Shown here in pieces: positions 1-12,779 of a stretch of 64,000 bases of DNA. This stretch comes from Polytrichum commune (taxonomy: Eukaryota; Streptophyta; Polytrichopsida; Polytrichales; Polytrichaceae), in the NCBI GenBank assembly GCA_950295325.1, contig OX485803.1, positions 9,980,001 to 10,044,000 of the forward strand, given 5' to 3'. The notes beneath the pieces were generated by a model. That model made no database searches, was not told the DNA's origin, and was given only the letters and a program-made list of their open reading frames with translations. The stretch's first letter is position 1, and the number at the start of each line of letters is the position of its first letter. The translations under genes and the position numbers were made by a program.

Positions 1-315
1 CAAGTATTGTGTTTTTTTGGATACCATTCGGGTATCTAAAATGAGGATTCCGCATTTTTTGATACCAGTGGGGTATGGGTATTTGACGCTATTTGTGTTC
101 CCAATACCATTCAAGTCTATATACCATGCAAGAACCTTCAGACTTAAGTAAATATCAATATGGTTTAGAATGGTATTGACCCAAATAATAACTCAGGTAT
201 ACAAACACACTCCCACCTTGAGATACCCACCAAATATCAATATTTGACTGGTATCGCAATTTTGATATCCACGGGTAGGTTCTTTGATGCCATAATTGAT
301 ATTGACTATTGAAAC
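1..315 (+). repeat. GGTATC-rich dispersed repeat, copy 1, inside SCPL51 intron 3
   Basis: AT-rich sequence dotted with GGTATC/GATACC words. The same sequence recurs reversed at about 16060-16320 and in pieces at 22315-22402 and 22740-22860. No open frame. It looks like a non-autonomous element; ends and target duplication are not resolved. Confidence 0.6.
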
Positions 316-2419
316 CATGCCATTCACCTATTGTACCACTCCAACATTGGTATTTTACTAGAAAAGAATTGGAAGAATGAGGATGGTGCTATTATTATTA
401 CCACAAATATAAGGTCTGCCTTCTCAGTCCAGGCATATTGGCGGGGACGAAGCTGTGAGTCCAAGGGACCCATTTCAGAAAAGTCACCAACACCTACACC
501 AGATCCTCCCTGTACCATATTACAGAATATTTCACCCCTTTGTCACAAATCTGTAAATTTACATAACTTATCAACATTGTGTTTACATTGATTCAATCAC
601 ATCAAACTACAACATTGAATCCTTCCAAACACAGGGTTGTAATTTTAATCTTTTGTTTTCAGTAATTTATGGTTGCAAGACACAAAAGGTTCAATCTTGA
701 ATGTTAAGTGCATCACTAGCTAAATGTCGATGACTTAGCACTGACAACAAGACTAACTCAACATCAAACGCTGGTCACTTGCATTTTGAGACGAGCGACT
801 TCCTCCTCATGTTCTGAATAGCAAAAGAGTCTCTCTTAATCCATGCAATAAATGTGGGTTGATAATTCAAGTTCTGGATGCCATTTTTCTCCTTTTATGA
901 TTATTTGCAACACTTGTATGATGCTTCTCATATTTACAGGATTTCTGATTGAAATGTATCAATCGGTTTCAAATTAGGGTTTAACTCAGTAGTTGCCTAA
1001 CTGAGTCCTACTGTTTAGTGAAGTTCACTATGCATCATTGAAGCTGCATAGAGAAGTTCCTGTCTCTTGTATTATTTACTACAAATTTGACAAGAAATAA
1101 CAATGACTTACCGGACCCCTTGCAGCCACAATATGATTGGAAGATGAGATGAGCTGTTGTTAGAAGATGCATGACTTGCAGTGCTTCGGTACCACCACCA
1201 AAACATATGCGCCCCTGCATTTACAAATCATAACATTCTTTTAGCCTTATATGTTCACACCCCTAGATGAGGAATCAAAAGCCATGGCAGCAAGAATAAT
1301 AATGGGAGGATTTCATACACATTAAGGTATATAGGTGTTATTGGGTTACATTTGCTAATCGGACCCCTATATTTGATCGGTATGTGGTTAGCTAAGGATC
1401 AAAGAACAAACACCATAAAGACACATGATGTGTAAAAGAGGTTGGAGTACGTCTTCAAACTTTATCAACTTGTCCACACTCAATAGTGAACATAGCTGGG
1501 AGGACCTATATATTCAGTTAAGTAATCAACAAACATGCACTTTCAATATCCATAACTAAAGAAGGGGAGGTACGATTCTCAATCTGGTTTTTTGTTGATT
1601 TTGGATCACAGATTTGTTTCCGCAACACAAATTTGAAGACGTACATCTGATAGATAAAAGAAGGAAGGACAAGAAAAACCAACCGAATAACACCCGCATA
1701 CCTTACATCGAATACAGTACTCACCCCTAAAATGCAACACTATCACATGTAACCCATAAATTTCGCATTGACAAACTTGTTCGCTCCAGACATGCTTATA
1801 AGGTGCTTGAGCTTGAGCTTGAGCATGTCTGGAGCTCAACTTGCAAGTTTGGTGGGCCAATTTTAAAAAAGATTATTAGGGTTCAGCCCTTCCTTACATG
1901 CATGTGGGCAGGCTAATAAGATGATGCAGGAGCTTTGGTTCCTCCTGTTTTTAGATTGATTCTCAACTTGTTTTGATCGGACTTGGAAATTGTCCAAGTT
2001 CGAGCTTCAACTAGGAAAATCAATGCAAAAACAGGAGGAACCAAAACATGCTGCACCATCTTATAAGCCTGCCCAATCTTATAAGCCTGCCCAGAATGTA
2101 AGGTAGGGCTAAAGTTCTTTTACCTTGGCCACCAAACTTGTAAACTTGAGATTCAGCTCAAACCTATGTGTGGCTGGATTGCAGCTCGCACAGGTATAAC
2201 AAGGTTGCTAGGTTCAGATTTAGCTAGTGTTGAAATTGAAGTGTGTAGACCTAATTCCAGTCACTCACCCTGCCGAACATCGATATAACCCCATTGTTCA
2301 CTGCCATCTTTAGTTCGAGCGGTCCGTGCCTTAGCCTCTGCCAACACAAAAAGAGTAAAACAGATCCCTGCCACAATGAATGTCCGCCATGGCCTGCACT
2401 CATCCACCTTCATCTCCAT
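1..2419 (-). CDS. SCPL51: Serine carboxypeptidase-like 51 type protein, first three exons, partial, apparent frameshift
   Basis: Family S10 serine carboxypeptidase of the SCPL51 / retinoid-inducible type, expected to be secreted or vacuolar; substrate unknown. Coding exons read on the minus strand: 2419-2269, 1214-1112 and 509-402; the rest lies beyond the left edge. Exon 1 gives a signal-peptide-like hydrophobic stretch (IVAGICFTLFVLAEAKA) and then the TKDGSEQWGYIDVR block of the mature N terminus. Exon 2 gives AHMFWWWYRS and ILWLQG. Exon 3 gives GVGVGDFSEMGPLD and KADLIFV. These blocks follow the family order. Donors GTGAGT, GTAAGT and GTAATA and AG acceptors flank the exons. The ATG at 2419 is preferred to the one at 2458 because a TATATAA box lies at 2473-2467. 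Exon 2 carries only four G at 1119-1116; a fifth is needed to read GGP and stay in frame with exon 3. Catalytic Ser, Asp and His would lie outside the window. Confidence 0.85.
510..1111 (-). other. SCPL51 intron 2, no further feature seen
   Basis: Intron between exons 2 and 3, starting GTAAGT at 1111 and ending in AG at 511-510. I see no coding similarity or clear repeat inside it. Confidence 0.75.
1345..1640 (+). repeat. Dispersed repeat fragment in SCPL51 intron 1
   Basis: Matches 32095-32350 along most of its length, with shared blocks such as GGGAGGACCTATATA/GGGAGGACTTATGTA and CAACAAACATGCACTTT. Both also resemble part of the approximately 400 bp family best seen at 61020-61400. Non-coding. 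Confidence 0.55.
1800..2190. mobile_element. Foldback (long inverted repeat) element A, SCPL51 intron 1
   Basis: A self-complementary block. The left arm (about 1826-1975) contains CAAGTTTGGTGGGCCAATTT, AGCCCTTCCTTACAT, TGGGCAGGC and GGTTCCTCCTGTTTTT. The right arm (about 2020-2166) contains their complements in reverse order: AAAAACAGGAGGAACC, GCCTGCCCA, ATGTAAGGTAGGGCT and TTGGCCACCAAACTTG. The loop is about 45 bases. The TTTTACCTTGGCC words recur in the foldback at 21066-21305, so the two are probably one family. No protein coding. Confidence 0.7.
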
Positions 2420-2466
2420 CTCCAACAAATTTCTGAAAATTTGTTGATGTTTCTGCACACAAAAGA

Positions 2467-2473
2467 TTATATA
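2467..2473 (-). promoter_or_regulatory. Possible TATA box of the SCPL51-like gene
   Basis: TATATAA on the minus strand, about 50 bases upstream of the ATG at 2419. A start site 25-30 bases downstream would fall past the ATG at 2458, so the box favours the inner ATG. The assignment is by position and motif only. Confidence 0.4.
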
Positions 2474-4370
2474 TGAATTTTTTACAAACTTAAGAGAGAT
2501 GAACTTAATCCCTCTAATTGTCTTCCATGGACCTTCTAAACTCCAGAAATATCCTATCCTCCATGGTCACCCGGCCCCCAACTACATTTCACCTCATATC
2601 TGTAACTATACTGGTCACATGATCAAGGAAACTGTGATTTTCTCGACCGCTTCGAGAACTCTGACACACACCCCAAAAATCCCAAAAAAATATTTGCACT
2701 GAAATCAGAAGACTGTAGGGACAGCAACCCCCAACATGTAGAGTAAGTTCAGTTGCATGTGATGACAGGTATATCTATACAAGTAACGTTGAAGACATAT
2801 TATGATTTCCAAACTACTGCAGGCAGTCTTCATGATGTCATCAAAATGCAAACTTGGCTATGGGTTACCTACACAGAATTACCTAAGATTTAGAGTGCAT
2901 GAACACTTCCATGAGTTGTGAAGTCTAATTCATCTTCGTCAACACGAGAGGAAGATGATCAACATTGGTAATATGTGTTCCAATTAGACATTACCTTGGG
3001 GTGTGGCTTAGGATGTCTTACGAACAGACACTCTATTCACTCCGGCCCCTAAAAGGGGCCGGAGTTCTTCTTCTTCTTCTGTTCCAATTAGAGAAGCCAG
3101 CTCTTGTCAAATTCTAGAAAGCTTCAAAGCTCCCAAAATGGCTAAGTTTAACACCTCAATGCCCAACAAGCCAAAAAGTGGTTGTGAGCATTTTTCAAAG
3201 ATATATCTGTCAAGGCAAACTTTACCCTTTTCTTGTTTTTTTTCTTGCAGCTTGGCATAACAAAGTTTTGCACCGTCTAGGTCAAACGGATTAAAATTTT
3301 ATGTCAATGACTCTAAGATATGGACTTTGAAGTGTTTGAAACCCTTGTTTATTTTTTTGTTATAAAATTATCTATTTTGCGAAAGTAACAATGTCAATGA
3401 CATGAATATTTTTGGTTTTCCCACCAAATCATCCAACTCAAACTTTTAGCCGATCCCATCAATGATCAAGTTAATTTGATACAAGTTTAGAATTTTTTTA
3501 CTAAATCTGAAGGAAAATGCTTGTAAATGATTTGGTGGAGATCAAGGATAAAGATCCATATTCCAATCGCATGGATGTGATTTAAAATTAACTCCCTAAA
3601 ACTTTCTCTTGTATGCCAACACAAAATAAAGTTTCTAAACCAAAATTTATAGGACATCTTTGATTCAAGCTAAAACCCCCAAGCTTTAGGGGTTAAGTTA
3701 ACCCTTTTCTCCTACCACACTCATCACTATCATGCATGTAAGCTTATGTACTTAGAAAAATGAGCCACAAAAGTTCTACATCCTTGAAGCTACAGCAATA
3801 AACTTATAATTGCTTAAACAAGTGGGATGCACATGAGAAGATGGTCTCCAATGGCTTCATAGCGCATTAATTGATTGATTAAACAATTTATGTCAATCTA
3901 GTGTCCAATTATGCCTAGCCATGTTCATAGACTTCTATGGGGCTTCTCTCATTAGCTAGGTGTTTATTAAAGGCAAAGCCATTCTACATTTAGGAGAGAG
4001 TGTTGAAGTTCATCAAACTTGTAGAAAGTTCAATTCTTGAGGAGCCAATCCTATGCAAATCACATGTAAGTGGCTGATCATAAAAAATGTTGGTGATAGT
4101 GGGTTGAATTTTCCTCAACATCAAGGGTAGTTGGATTGTTTAAAGTTCATTGGAATGCACTCTTTGACAATGATGAGTTAACTTGAAGGCCTTGACCAAG
4201 TGCACCAGAGTCCAAGGACCAAGAATGAGCGAGAAGAGTCCACCATGCACGAGGTAAGGGAGCCTTAATAAGACACTTTCCTCTCTCACCCACTCATGTA
4301 TATAGATATACAAAGCTTTTCATTTAAAAGTGATATATGCCTTCACTACATGTAAGAAGGGATATCATTT
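2474..4370. other. Intergenic, upstream of the SCPL51-like gene
   Basis: AT-rich sequence without a supportable ORF. The only structure I note is the GC-rich palindrome at 3039-3065. Confidence 0.6.
3039..3065. repeat. Perfect GC-rich hairpin
   Basis: ACTCCGGCCCCT and its exact reverse complement AGGGGCCGGAGT are separated by AAA. The 12-bp stem stands out in AT-rich surroundings. Not followed by a T tract on either strand, and no neighbouring gene suggests a terminator role. Confidence 0.7.
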
Positions 4371-4374
4371 GAGG

Positions 4375-4545
4375 TGTGTGTGTCCATTATATACATAAGG
4401 GAGAGGTAATATTTTTATCTAATGTGTACATCTAGGAAGGCTATCAAGAAATATGAAGTGAAGGTAGATGTACAAAAGGGGACCCTAATGTTTAGAGGGA
4501 AAACTTGACAACAGGTGTGTTAGTTTCATCCAGTTCACATATGTG
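4375..4545 (+). mobile_element. LINE 5'-region fragment
   Basis: Matches the start of the LINE at 53640-53815 and the fragment at 10985-11127, sharing ATAAGGGAGAGGTA, GTACAAAAGGGG and GTGTGTTAGTTTCATCCA. It preserves the uninterrupted sequence at the point where the copy near 11128 is interrupted by a MITE. Confidence 0.6.
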
Positions 4546-4850
4546 GTATGAAGATTACACTGCCCGGGAATTAGTACGAGATTATCAACAAATCCAAATT
4601 ATCCTTGTAGTCATTTACCTCATAATTTCTGAACTTCATGTGAATATCTTATTGATTATCAAAGTGAAGATTCTCATGCTCGTTAAATGGTCATATAGGT
4701 AACCCCCAATCGTGTTGAATTTTGAGCCTAGGACAATCAACATAGTTTGAACACGTAGTAAATCTCTTTTAAGGACATGTCTTTTTGGTATTTGTTCTTA
4801 GATCCACACCTAACCACAAACCACACAAGCATTTTGGAGTTGTCGGATTA
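4545..4850 (-). repeat. Copy of the ~400 bp dispersed family, reverse orientation
   Basis: Contains, reversed, the family blocks seen at 61020-61400: the AGTACGAGATTATCAACAAAT block, the TTCTGAACTTCATGTGAATATC block and the GATCCACACCTAACCAC end. Non-coding; no stop-free frame worth calling. Confidence 0.55.
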
Positions 4851-4854
4851 ACAA

Positions 4855-6960
4855 CGGTCTACCTTACATAAGAGTCTAGCTTGAACCATGCCACAAAGAG
4901 ATTCAAGTAAAAAAATGGGGTTTTTTACAAGTCCTGAAATCACCCATAGCAATGTGCTTGGTAACGTTGAAATTCTACAAGCATCATAATTGTTATAGAC
5001 ATAAGATTTAGCAAAAGCAAGCATGCAACCACGTTCATAGAGGCAAATTCGTCTATAATCTTAGTTGCCCTGGTGTTAATACCACCGATTACATCCATAG
5101 CCTCAAACATACATAGCGAGTTTATATACCTAGTCTTGAATTGTAACAAAATTCACTATATTCGGTAATTGGAGACTTTTTCATGATTTTGAGAATACTT
5201 AAGAACATGGTTTTCAAATAAAGAACAACAAAAACTCAAATATATATTCAATGTGACTTAATAAACCGATTCGCGTGGGTGGCACTAATTAATTTGGCAC
5301 AAATATATGTTATCACAATAAGAAATTGGACCAGATATTAAGCCATTTGCATATATTTTGAGACTTTTCCAGAGTCTCCGATTAACGAATACAGTGATAA
5401 AAGAGAATATTGTAAGTAACTAGCAAACACATGCACCATCTATCACCCACACTTATTTATTATAACTCTACCTTCAATAGTGGGTCCCCTTTGACAATGA
5501 TCCATAATTATTAGAGAAAGAATTATGTGAGGTGACACCATATCATTAGAGAGATGACAACATATTTGTCTAACAAGAACAAGTCAAGTTTACCTTTCCT
5601 TCTTCCTCCCTCCTCTTTCTGCTCCCTCCTTGTAACTTAACTCTAACCTCTCCCTCCTTCTTCAAGCATTCCTTGGATATTCCCTTGCCCTCATATACAT
5701 TGTGATCAAGTAAACTCTAATAAGTTTCTAGAATATGACCATGTGTTCCCCAAAAAAACAAAGACATGCAAGAACTAGTGAAAACACCAAGGAAATGAAA
5801 GCGTTGAAGTGGTAGTTAAACTCAGGGGTGTAATTATCAAAGCAAGTCATGAGGTAAGATTACTTTCAAAGGCCATGACTAGTTGATGTCTACTTAAAGT
5901 GGTTGTTGAACTAGACAATGACTAATTTTAGAAAGTAAGTCATTGGAATAAACTAAAGAGATTAAGGGTGAAGTATCAACAATAATGCTATGAGACATCT
6001 TATGTGGTTGGGTGGAGAGCTCCTCTTTAGCTTCAAAAATATTGTAACATATTGTATACACTAAGAGAGGTCCATGACAATTTGTCATCTAATTAGGTTT
6101 GAAATATGGATCAGGTTTGAATTGTTTGATACTCAATTACCAACATGAAGTTGACTAAGATACTTAGTAAAAAAACCTCTACTTCTTTTATACATATTAA
6201 CATATTACATTCATATAAATATAAGCACCAAAGAATGAGCAAGAAGATAATGTGGCATTTTTATATGGCATGCTAGAGATCACCGTAGAGGGCTCTCCAT
6301 TCTGATGCAAAATTTAAAAAATTCCCTCAAATTTTGCCACGTGTCATGCTCACAGTCGTCAAGACCACTTGTATCCCATGTGGAAATTACATTCCGGCAC
6401 ATGTAAAGACAAAAGAGAGAGCCCTTTATGGTATTACTATGACAACTTTTGACACATTTAACTCTTAACTTCCTAAGAGACCATGTGTTCCTCATGAAAT
6501 TTTATTGGCAATGGCATATCCCATTGCAATATGAAAAGACCGTTGTTCACAAAGAATTTCAAAAGTCAAGAATGAACTAAGTTTTCCCTTTGCTGGTAAA
6601 TTACTATATATAGTAACTTCAAATTATTTTGATTGAAAATTTTCTATTTTCTATGGATTCCTTTTTTTAAACCTCAAAATGTACATCTATCATTCTTGAT
6701 ATAATCTTGAAATTTTGGACAATAATTTTATTGCACATATTTATCATAATTTCTTGAATTTTAATGATTCTAAATTGATTATAAACAATTTATGTAAATT
6801 ACTAAATATTGCTACTATATTGATGTGATCTTGAAATCATTACCAACATAAAAACTGAGCTCTAGAAAGCTTACTTTTTAGACAATCTAATGAACCCACA
6901 ATATGCTTGGACAAGAAGTTGAGGGTTAAGATGTCATGAGGTGCATTGAGGGTGCCCCTT
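4855..6960. other. No gene recognised
   Basis: AT-rich intergenic DNA. Short open frames of 60-70 codons show no family features. I see no clear repeat boundaries here. Confidence 0.5.
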
Positions 6961-6964
6961 CTTT

Positions 6965-7640
6965 CATCTTTTTGATGTCATATAGATGGGTCTTAAATGG
7001 TCATTTTTTTCAACTCGTCCCTTTCTCTTAGGAAGCAAAATAGGCTATTAGTACGAGATGATTAACAAATCCAAATCGTAGGTTGTAGCCACTTTACTCA
7101 TAATTTTTGGAGCTCATGTGAGTACCATGTTCATTATCAAAATGAAGATTCTTGTGCTCATTAATTGGTCATATATGTCCCTTCTTCGTGTTGAACATTG
7201 AGTCTAACTTAGATTGATTATCATATTTTGGGCATGTAATCCAAATCTCTTTTGAACGCGTCTTTCAAGTATTTGTTCTTGGGAGAGGGATACGAACGTA
7301 CCTCTCATCTATCCAACATTAAAACTTAAGCCCTATAAGGTCGAGGCATGTAGAACAGATAAAAATAAAAGAGTTTGCATCTGTTTAGGAGGAGTAACAG
7401 TTGGGAATTGTTTTTCTTGCAAAGAGAAACAAATTCTAAGGAGAATGCAAATTTTCTTTAACTTTTCTTCATGAATATGGAGTTTGCTACAAATTTTGAA
7501 GATGTAAAGGTTGTTGGAACACACAATCAATCTATAGGTTGACCTGTAATTACTCATCTAGATGCTAATTCTTGGCTACGACAATTGTCAAAACTCTTAG
7601 GAGGGTAATCAATCACAAGTTGCCACCACGTAAACCTTAA
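6965..7640 (-). repeat. Composite dispersed repeat, copy 1 of a ~600 bp pair
   Basis: The first half (6965-7290) is a reverse copy of the ~400 bp family. The second half (7335-7640) matches 37732-38045, sharing GCATCTGTTTAGGAGGAGTAA, TGGCTACGA and CACGTAAACCTTAACT/CACATAAACCTTAACT. The same order at both loci suggests one longer element or a duplicated block. Confidence 0.6.
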
Positions 7641-8240
7641 CTTCCTTTGCCTAAAAAATATAGATCTCATGCTGACTTCCCGGGACTGGGAGTATTCATA
7701 GCACTTCTAAAGGGTTCTCAGGATAAGTTCTCACTCGCAAGCAGAATGCAAACACCACTACAGTACAGTCACTCTTGATAACTACAATTCCTTTACCCCA
7801 TATACTTCCTATGTACACCGTCACCTGTATATAGCATGTTGCTCTTTAGAACCGCAAAGTCAAATGATTTCCATTGACAACAGAGGTAACCTTACGTTCA
7901 TCGAAGTGACTTATTTCCATTAATGTTAACATGTGATAAGCGAGGCTTCAAGTGTGTAGTTCTATTATGTATGATATGCGTTCCAAAGCTTGACTCCTTA
8001 CTGTTTGTTCCCATTGATGGTTGTCAATATATGAGCAAGCACAGACCAAGGTGGATCAATTCATCAAACTATAAGTTCATTGACTAAATTTCAAGACTTC
8101 ATCGTCTTTTTTTGAATTTTCTGTTGAACACTACCTATACACAAAACTGAGTGTATCATTCTGATACACGGATCACTACTCCTAGGGTACAAAGAAATTG
8201 TCAATAACCTACTCTAATTGAAACCTGTCTGATCCAGGGG
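7641..8240. other. 3' flank of the CCCH/RING gene
   Basis: Includes the presumed 3' UTR of the minus-strand gene ending at 8241. No canonical AATAAA was found close to the stop codon on that strand. Nothing else recognised. Confidence 0.5.
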
Positions 8241-10383
<2,143 letters not shown>

Positions 10384-10737
10384 TGCGAGTCCCTCAATCA
10401 AGCAGAGTCTGCTGTTGAAATGTTAACCCTAATTTGCAAACACCCTTCCTTGCACACCTTCTTATTCGGCTTGAAATTGCGTGGGAGGAAACCTAAGTTA
10501 GCGATCAAGCCTCGGTGTGCTTCTGTCTCACCTTCGGCACCGAAACCTCTCCACTGGACCGCTCGCGGGGGTGTCACACCAAAAACCCGAAGGGCTGAAC
10601 CAGTGTTTCGTCGGGTATCAGTTTTCTCATATTCTATTGATGCCACTATTAATACCCGGAAAGTCCGGGTATTAAAATACCATAAAATGTCCAAATATAT
10701 ATAGGAGATCGATACCAAAGAGCCTTATGATGATAAG
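10384..10737 (-). promoter_or_regulatory. Upstream region of the CCCH/RING gene
   Basis: Probably 5' UTR and proximal promoter. It is locally more GC-rich (10470-10620) than the flanks. A perfect palindrome at 10649-10675 and a TATATATT stretch near 10700 on the minus strand lie about 270 and 310 bases upstream of the ATG. The transcription start is not determinable from sequence. Confidence 0.35.
10649..10675. repeat. Perfect 12-bp stem palindrome upstream of CCCH/RING gene
   Basis: TTAATACCCGGA, then loop AAG, then the exact reverse complement TCCGGGTATTAA. It lies in a stretch bounded by GGTATC (10615) and GATACC (10722), so it may belong to a small element of the GGTATC type. Confidence 0.7.
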
Positions 10738-10900
10738 GTAGATGGGTCTTAAATGGTTACTTTTCCCCGATTAGCCCACTTCTTCTAGGATATGAAATAG
10801 GTAAGAAATACAAGATGATGTCCAAATTCAAATCGAGGGAGGTTGTAGTCACTTTCCCCATGATTTTTGTAAGATTCTCGTTGTCGTTAAGTGGTCATAT
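10738..10900 (-). repeat. ~400 bp dispersed family, end fragment
   Basis: Starts with the family end GATGGGTCTTAAATGGTTAC and runs to GTTAAGTGGTCATATA. It is followed directly by a run of 15 G (10908-10922). Confidence 0.6.
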
Positions 10901-10984
10901 ATCATCCGGGGGGGGGGGGGGGCTCATCAAACCATGGATGAACTAAGGTGAGTGTAGAAAGGGGTTTAAATTGAGGGATTAGTG

Positions 10985-11860
10985 GAAATAATACATAAGG
11001 GAGAGGTATTGTTTTTCTCTAGTGTGTACCTCTAAAATGGTTATTAAGAATTTTGAAATAAAGGTAGACGTACAAAAGGGGGCCTTAAGATGTAAAAAAA
11101 AGAAATAACAGTAGATGTGCTACACTAAATATGATATTTAGTGTCACCAATTATAATTGTCTTGCTCAATATTAATTGTAAACCGCGGTATAGTGTCACC
11201 AACAATGAATGTTAAGCCAACATCATTTGTCATTCATTGTAAATTTTGGGGGGATTATAGATTCACAGTGTTGCAATTACTGTCCTTTACCAAGTGATTT
11301 TTCATCCAATGTTCAATCATCCATGAGAATATTTCATCACAAGTTGTTGACAAGAGAAGGTATGGTTTTGGCCAATGGATGATCTCATCCATCATCCATG
11401 ACAATATTTCATCACAAGTTGCTGACAAGCGAAGGTATGGTTTTGACCAATAGATGAACTCATCCATCATCCATAACAGTATTTGCAAACTTATTCATAA
11501 GAAGTGTCATCCGAAAAGTTACCATAGTGACATTAAATACCATATGACATTAAGTATCATATGACACTAAATGTCATATTTAGTGTAGTTTCCTCCATTG
11601 TGGTCATATGGTCATATGGTCTCCAATGACTTGTATATGTGTAACAAAGGCCTATTTACTTCATGATTTACATTGTGTGTATGTTGTGGAAGCATTTATC
11701 ACATTGAATTGAAAAGTTTAATATAAATACATGAGTCCATTTTCTAGCCTATTATTAGTACATATACATCTGATTTTCTCTACAAAATTCTTGTATATAG
11801 GGGGTTTTATTTCACAGTCACCCACACACATCATTTAGGTATCCAATGAAGAGCCTTCCC
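10985..11860 (+). mobile_element. LINE 5'-region fragment split by a MITE
   Basis: 10985-11127 matches 53660-53785, and 11592-11860 matches 54040-54290, including TATATAGGGGGTTT, CATTTAGGT and CCAATGAAGA. The MITE at 11128-11591 interrupts the match. In the uninterrupted copies the join reads ATGTGTTAGTTTCATCC, compared with ATGTG and TTTCCTCC flanking the MITE here. Confidence 0.65.
11128..11591. mobile_element. MITE with CTACACTAAATA termini, long subfamily, full copy
   Basis: Terminal inverted repeats of about 26 bp with one mismatch: both ends read inward as CTACACTAAATATGAYATTT followed by AGTGTC. The interior is non-coding and contains an internal direct repeat (CATCATCCATGA blocks about 70 bp apart). 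Members recur at 12353-12745 (reverse), 23195-23290 and 29866-30142. The superfamily is not assigned because the target duplication is unclear. Confidence 0.75.
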
Positions 11861-11864
11861 CCCC

Positions 11865-11893
11865 AAACTCGCAAATCATGTTGATTTGCGAGT
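11865..11893. repeat. Short perfect palindrome
   Basis: AACTCGCAAATCA, then TGT, then TGATTTGCGAGTT: a 13-bp perfect stem. It lies just beyond the LINE 5' fragment and no gene is next to it. Confidence 0.65.
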
Positions 11894-12352
11894 TCATAAC
11901 ATTTAGTATATTTCGAGCACATAGTCTACTTTTATTACACAAGTGCAAACCTTGTGTTGGATTAAAATTCATTTTTTGAAAATACCCACACCAACTTGCA
12001 TTACATGCGTACACATGTTGTTTCTTGGGCAAGTCACCATTTAAGAATTTAGACAACCCATCAAAATCTTATCATTTGTCGGCATCACTTACCTAATCAC
12101 GTGTATTTGTAACTGCTTTTGAAGGGTCTATTACATAACATTGTTAAGTCTCATGGAACCTCCTTGTTTCTATGTATTAAAAGAGATGCCATATTCCATA
12201 GCGACCTTGCTGTGGCACTAGCTTAGAACGTCATTTTTTTTAATGTCAAAATACACCTAATACACCTATAGTGTACGTGTCGTGCATCCAAGCTTCGTCA
12301 TACTTAATACTACTATTAATCAGATGGGCCATGATGCCCCAACTTACTACAT

Positions 12353-12745
12353 TAAACATTGTATTTAGTGTCATATGGTATTTTATGTCACTGTGGTAAC
12401 TTTTCTAATGACACTTCTTATGGACAAGTTCACAAGTACTATCATGGATGATTGAAATTTGGATGAAATCCATGCCAGTTATTGAAACAATGTCTGGTAT
12501 ATATTCTACATCCTAACAATTCCGTAATGAAATATTTGGCACGAGTGATTGAAACTTGGATGAAAAATCACTTAGTAAGTGAATTGCCACATTGTAAATC
12601 TCTAGTGCCCAATTTTTTTTTAAAGATTGACAAATAATGTTAGGTTTACATTTAGTGTTGGTGACAATACACGGGCGGATTACAATTAGTATAGAGCAAG
12701 ACAAATACGATTGGTGACACTAAATACAATATTTAGTGTACTTAT
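12353..12745 (-). mobile_element. MITE with CTACACTAAATA-type termini, long subfamily, reversed copy
   Basis: Shares with 11128-11591, in reverse, the terminal ACTAAATACAATATTTAGTGT motif (in part), the GATTACAATTAGTATAGAGCAAGAC block, the AAGTGATTTTTCATCC block and the AAAAGTTACCACAGTGACAT block. Ends are more decayed than in the first copy. Confidence 0.6.
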
Positions 12746-12779
12746 GTGTTACTTGGTTGTATGTAGTAACCAAGACCAC

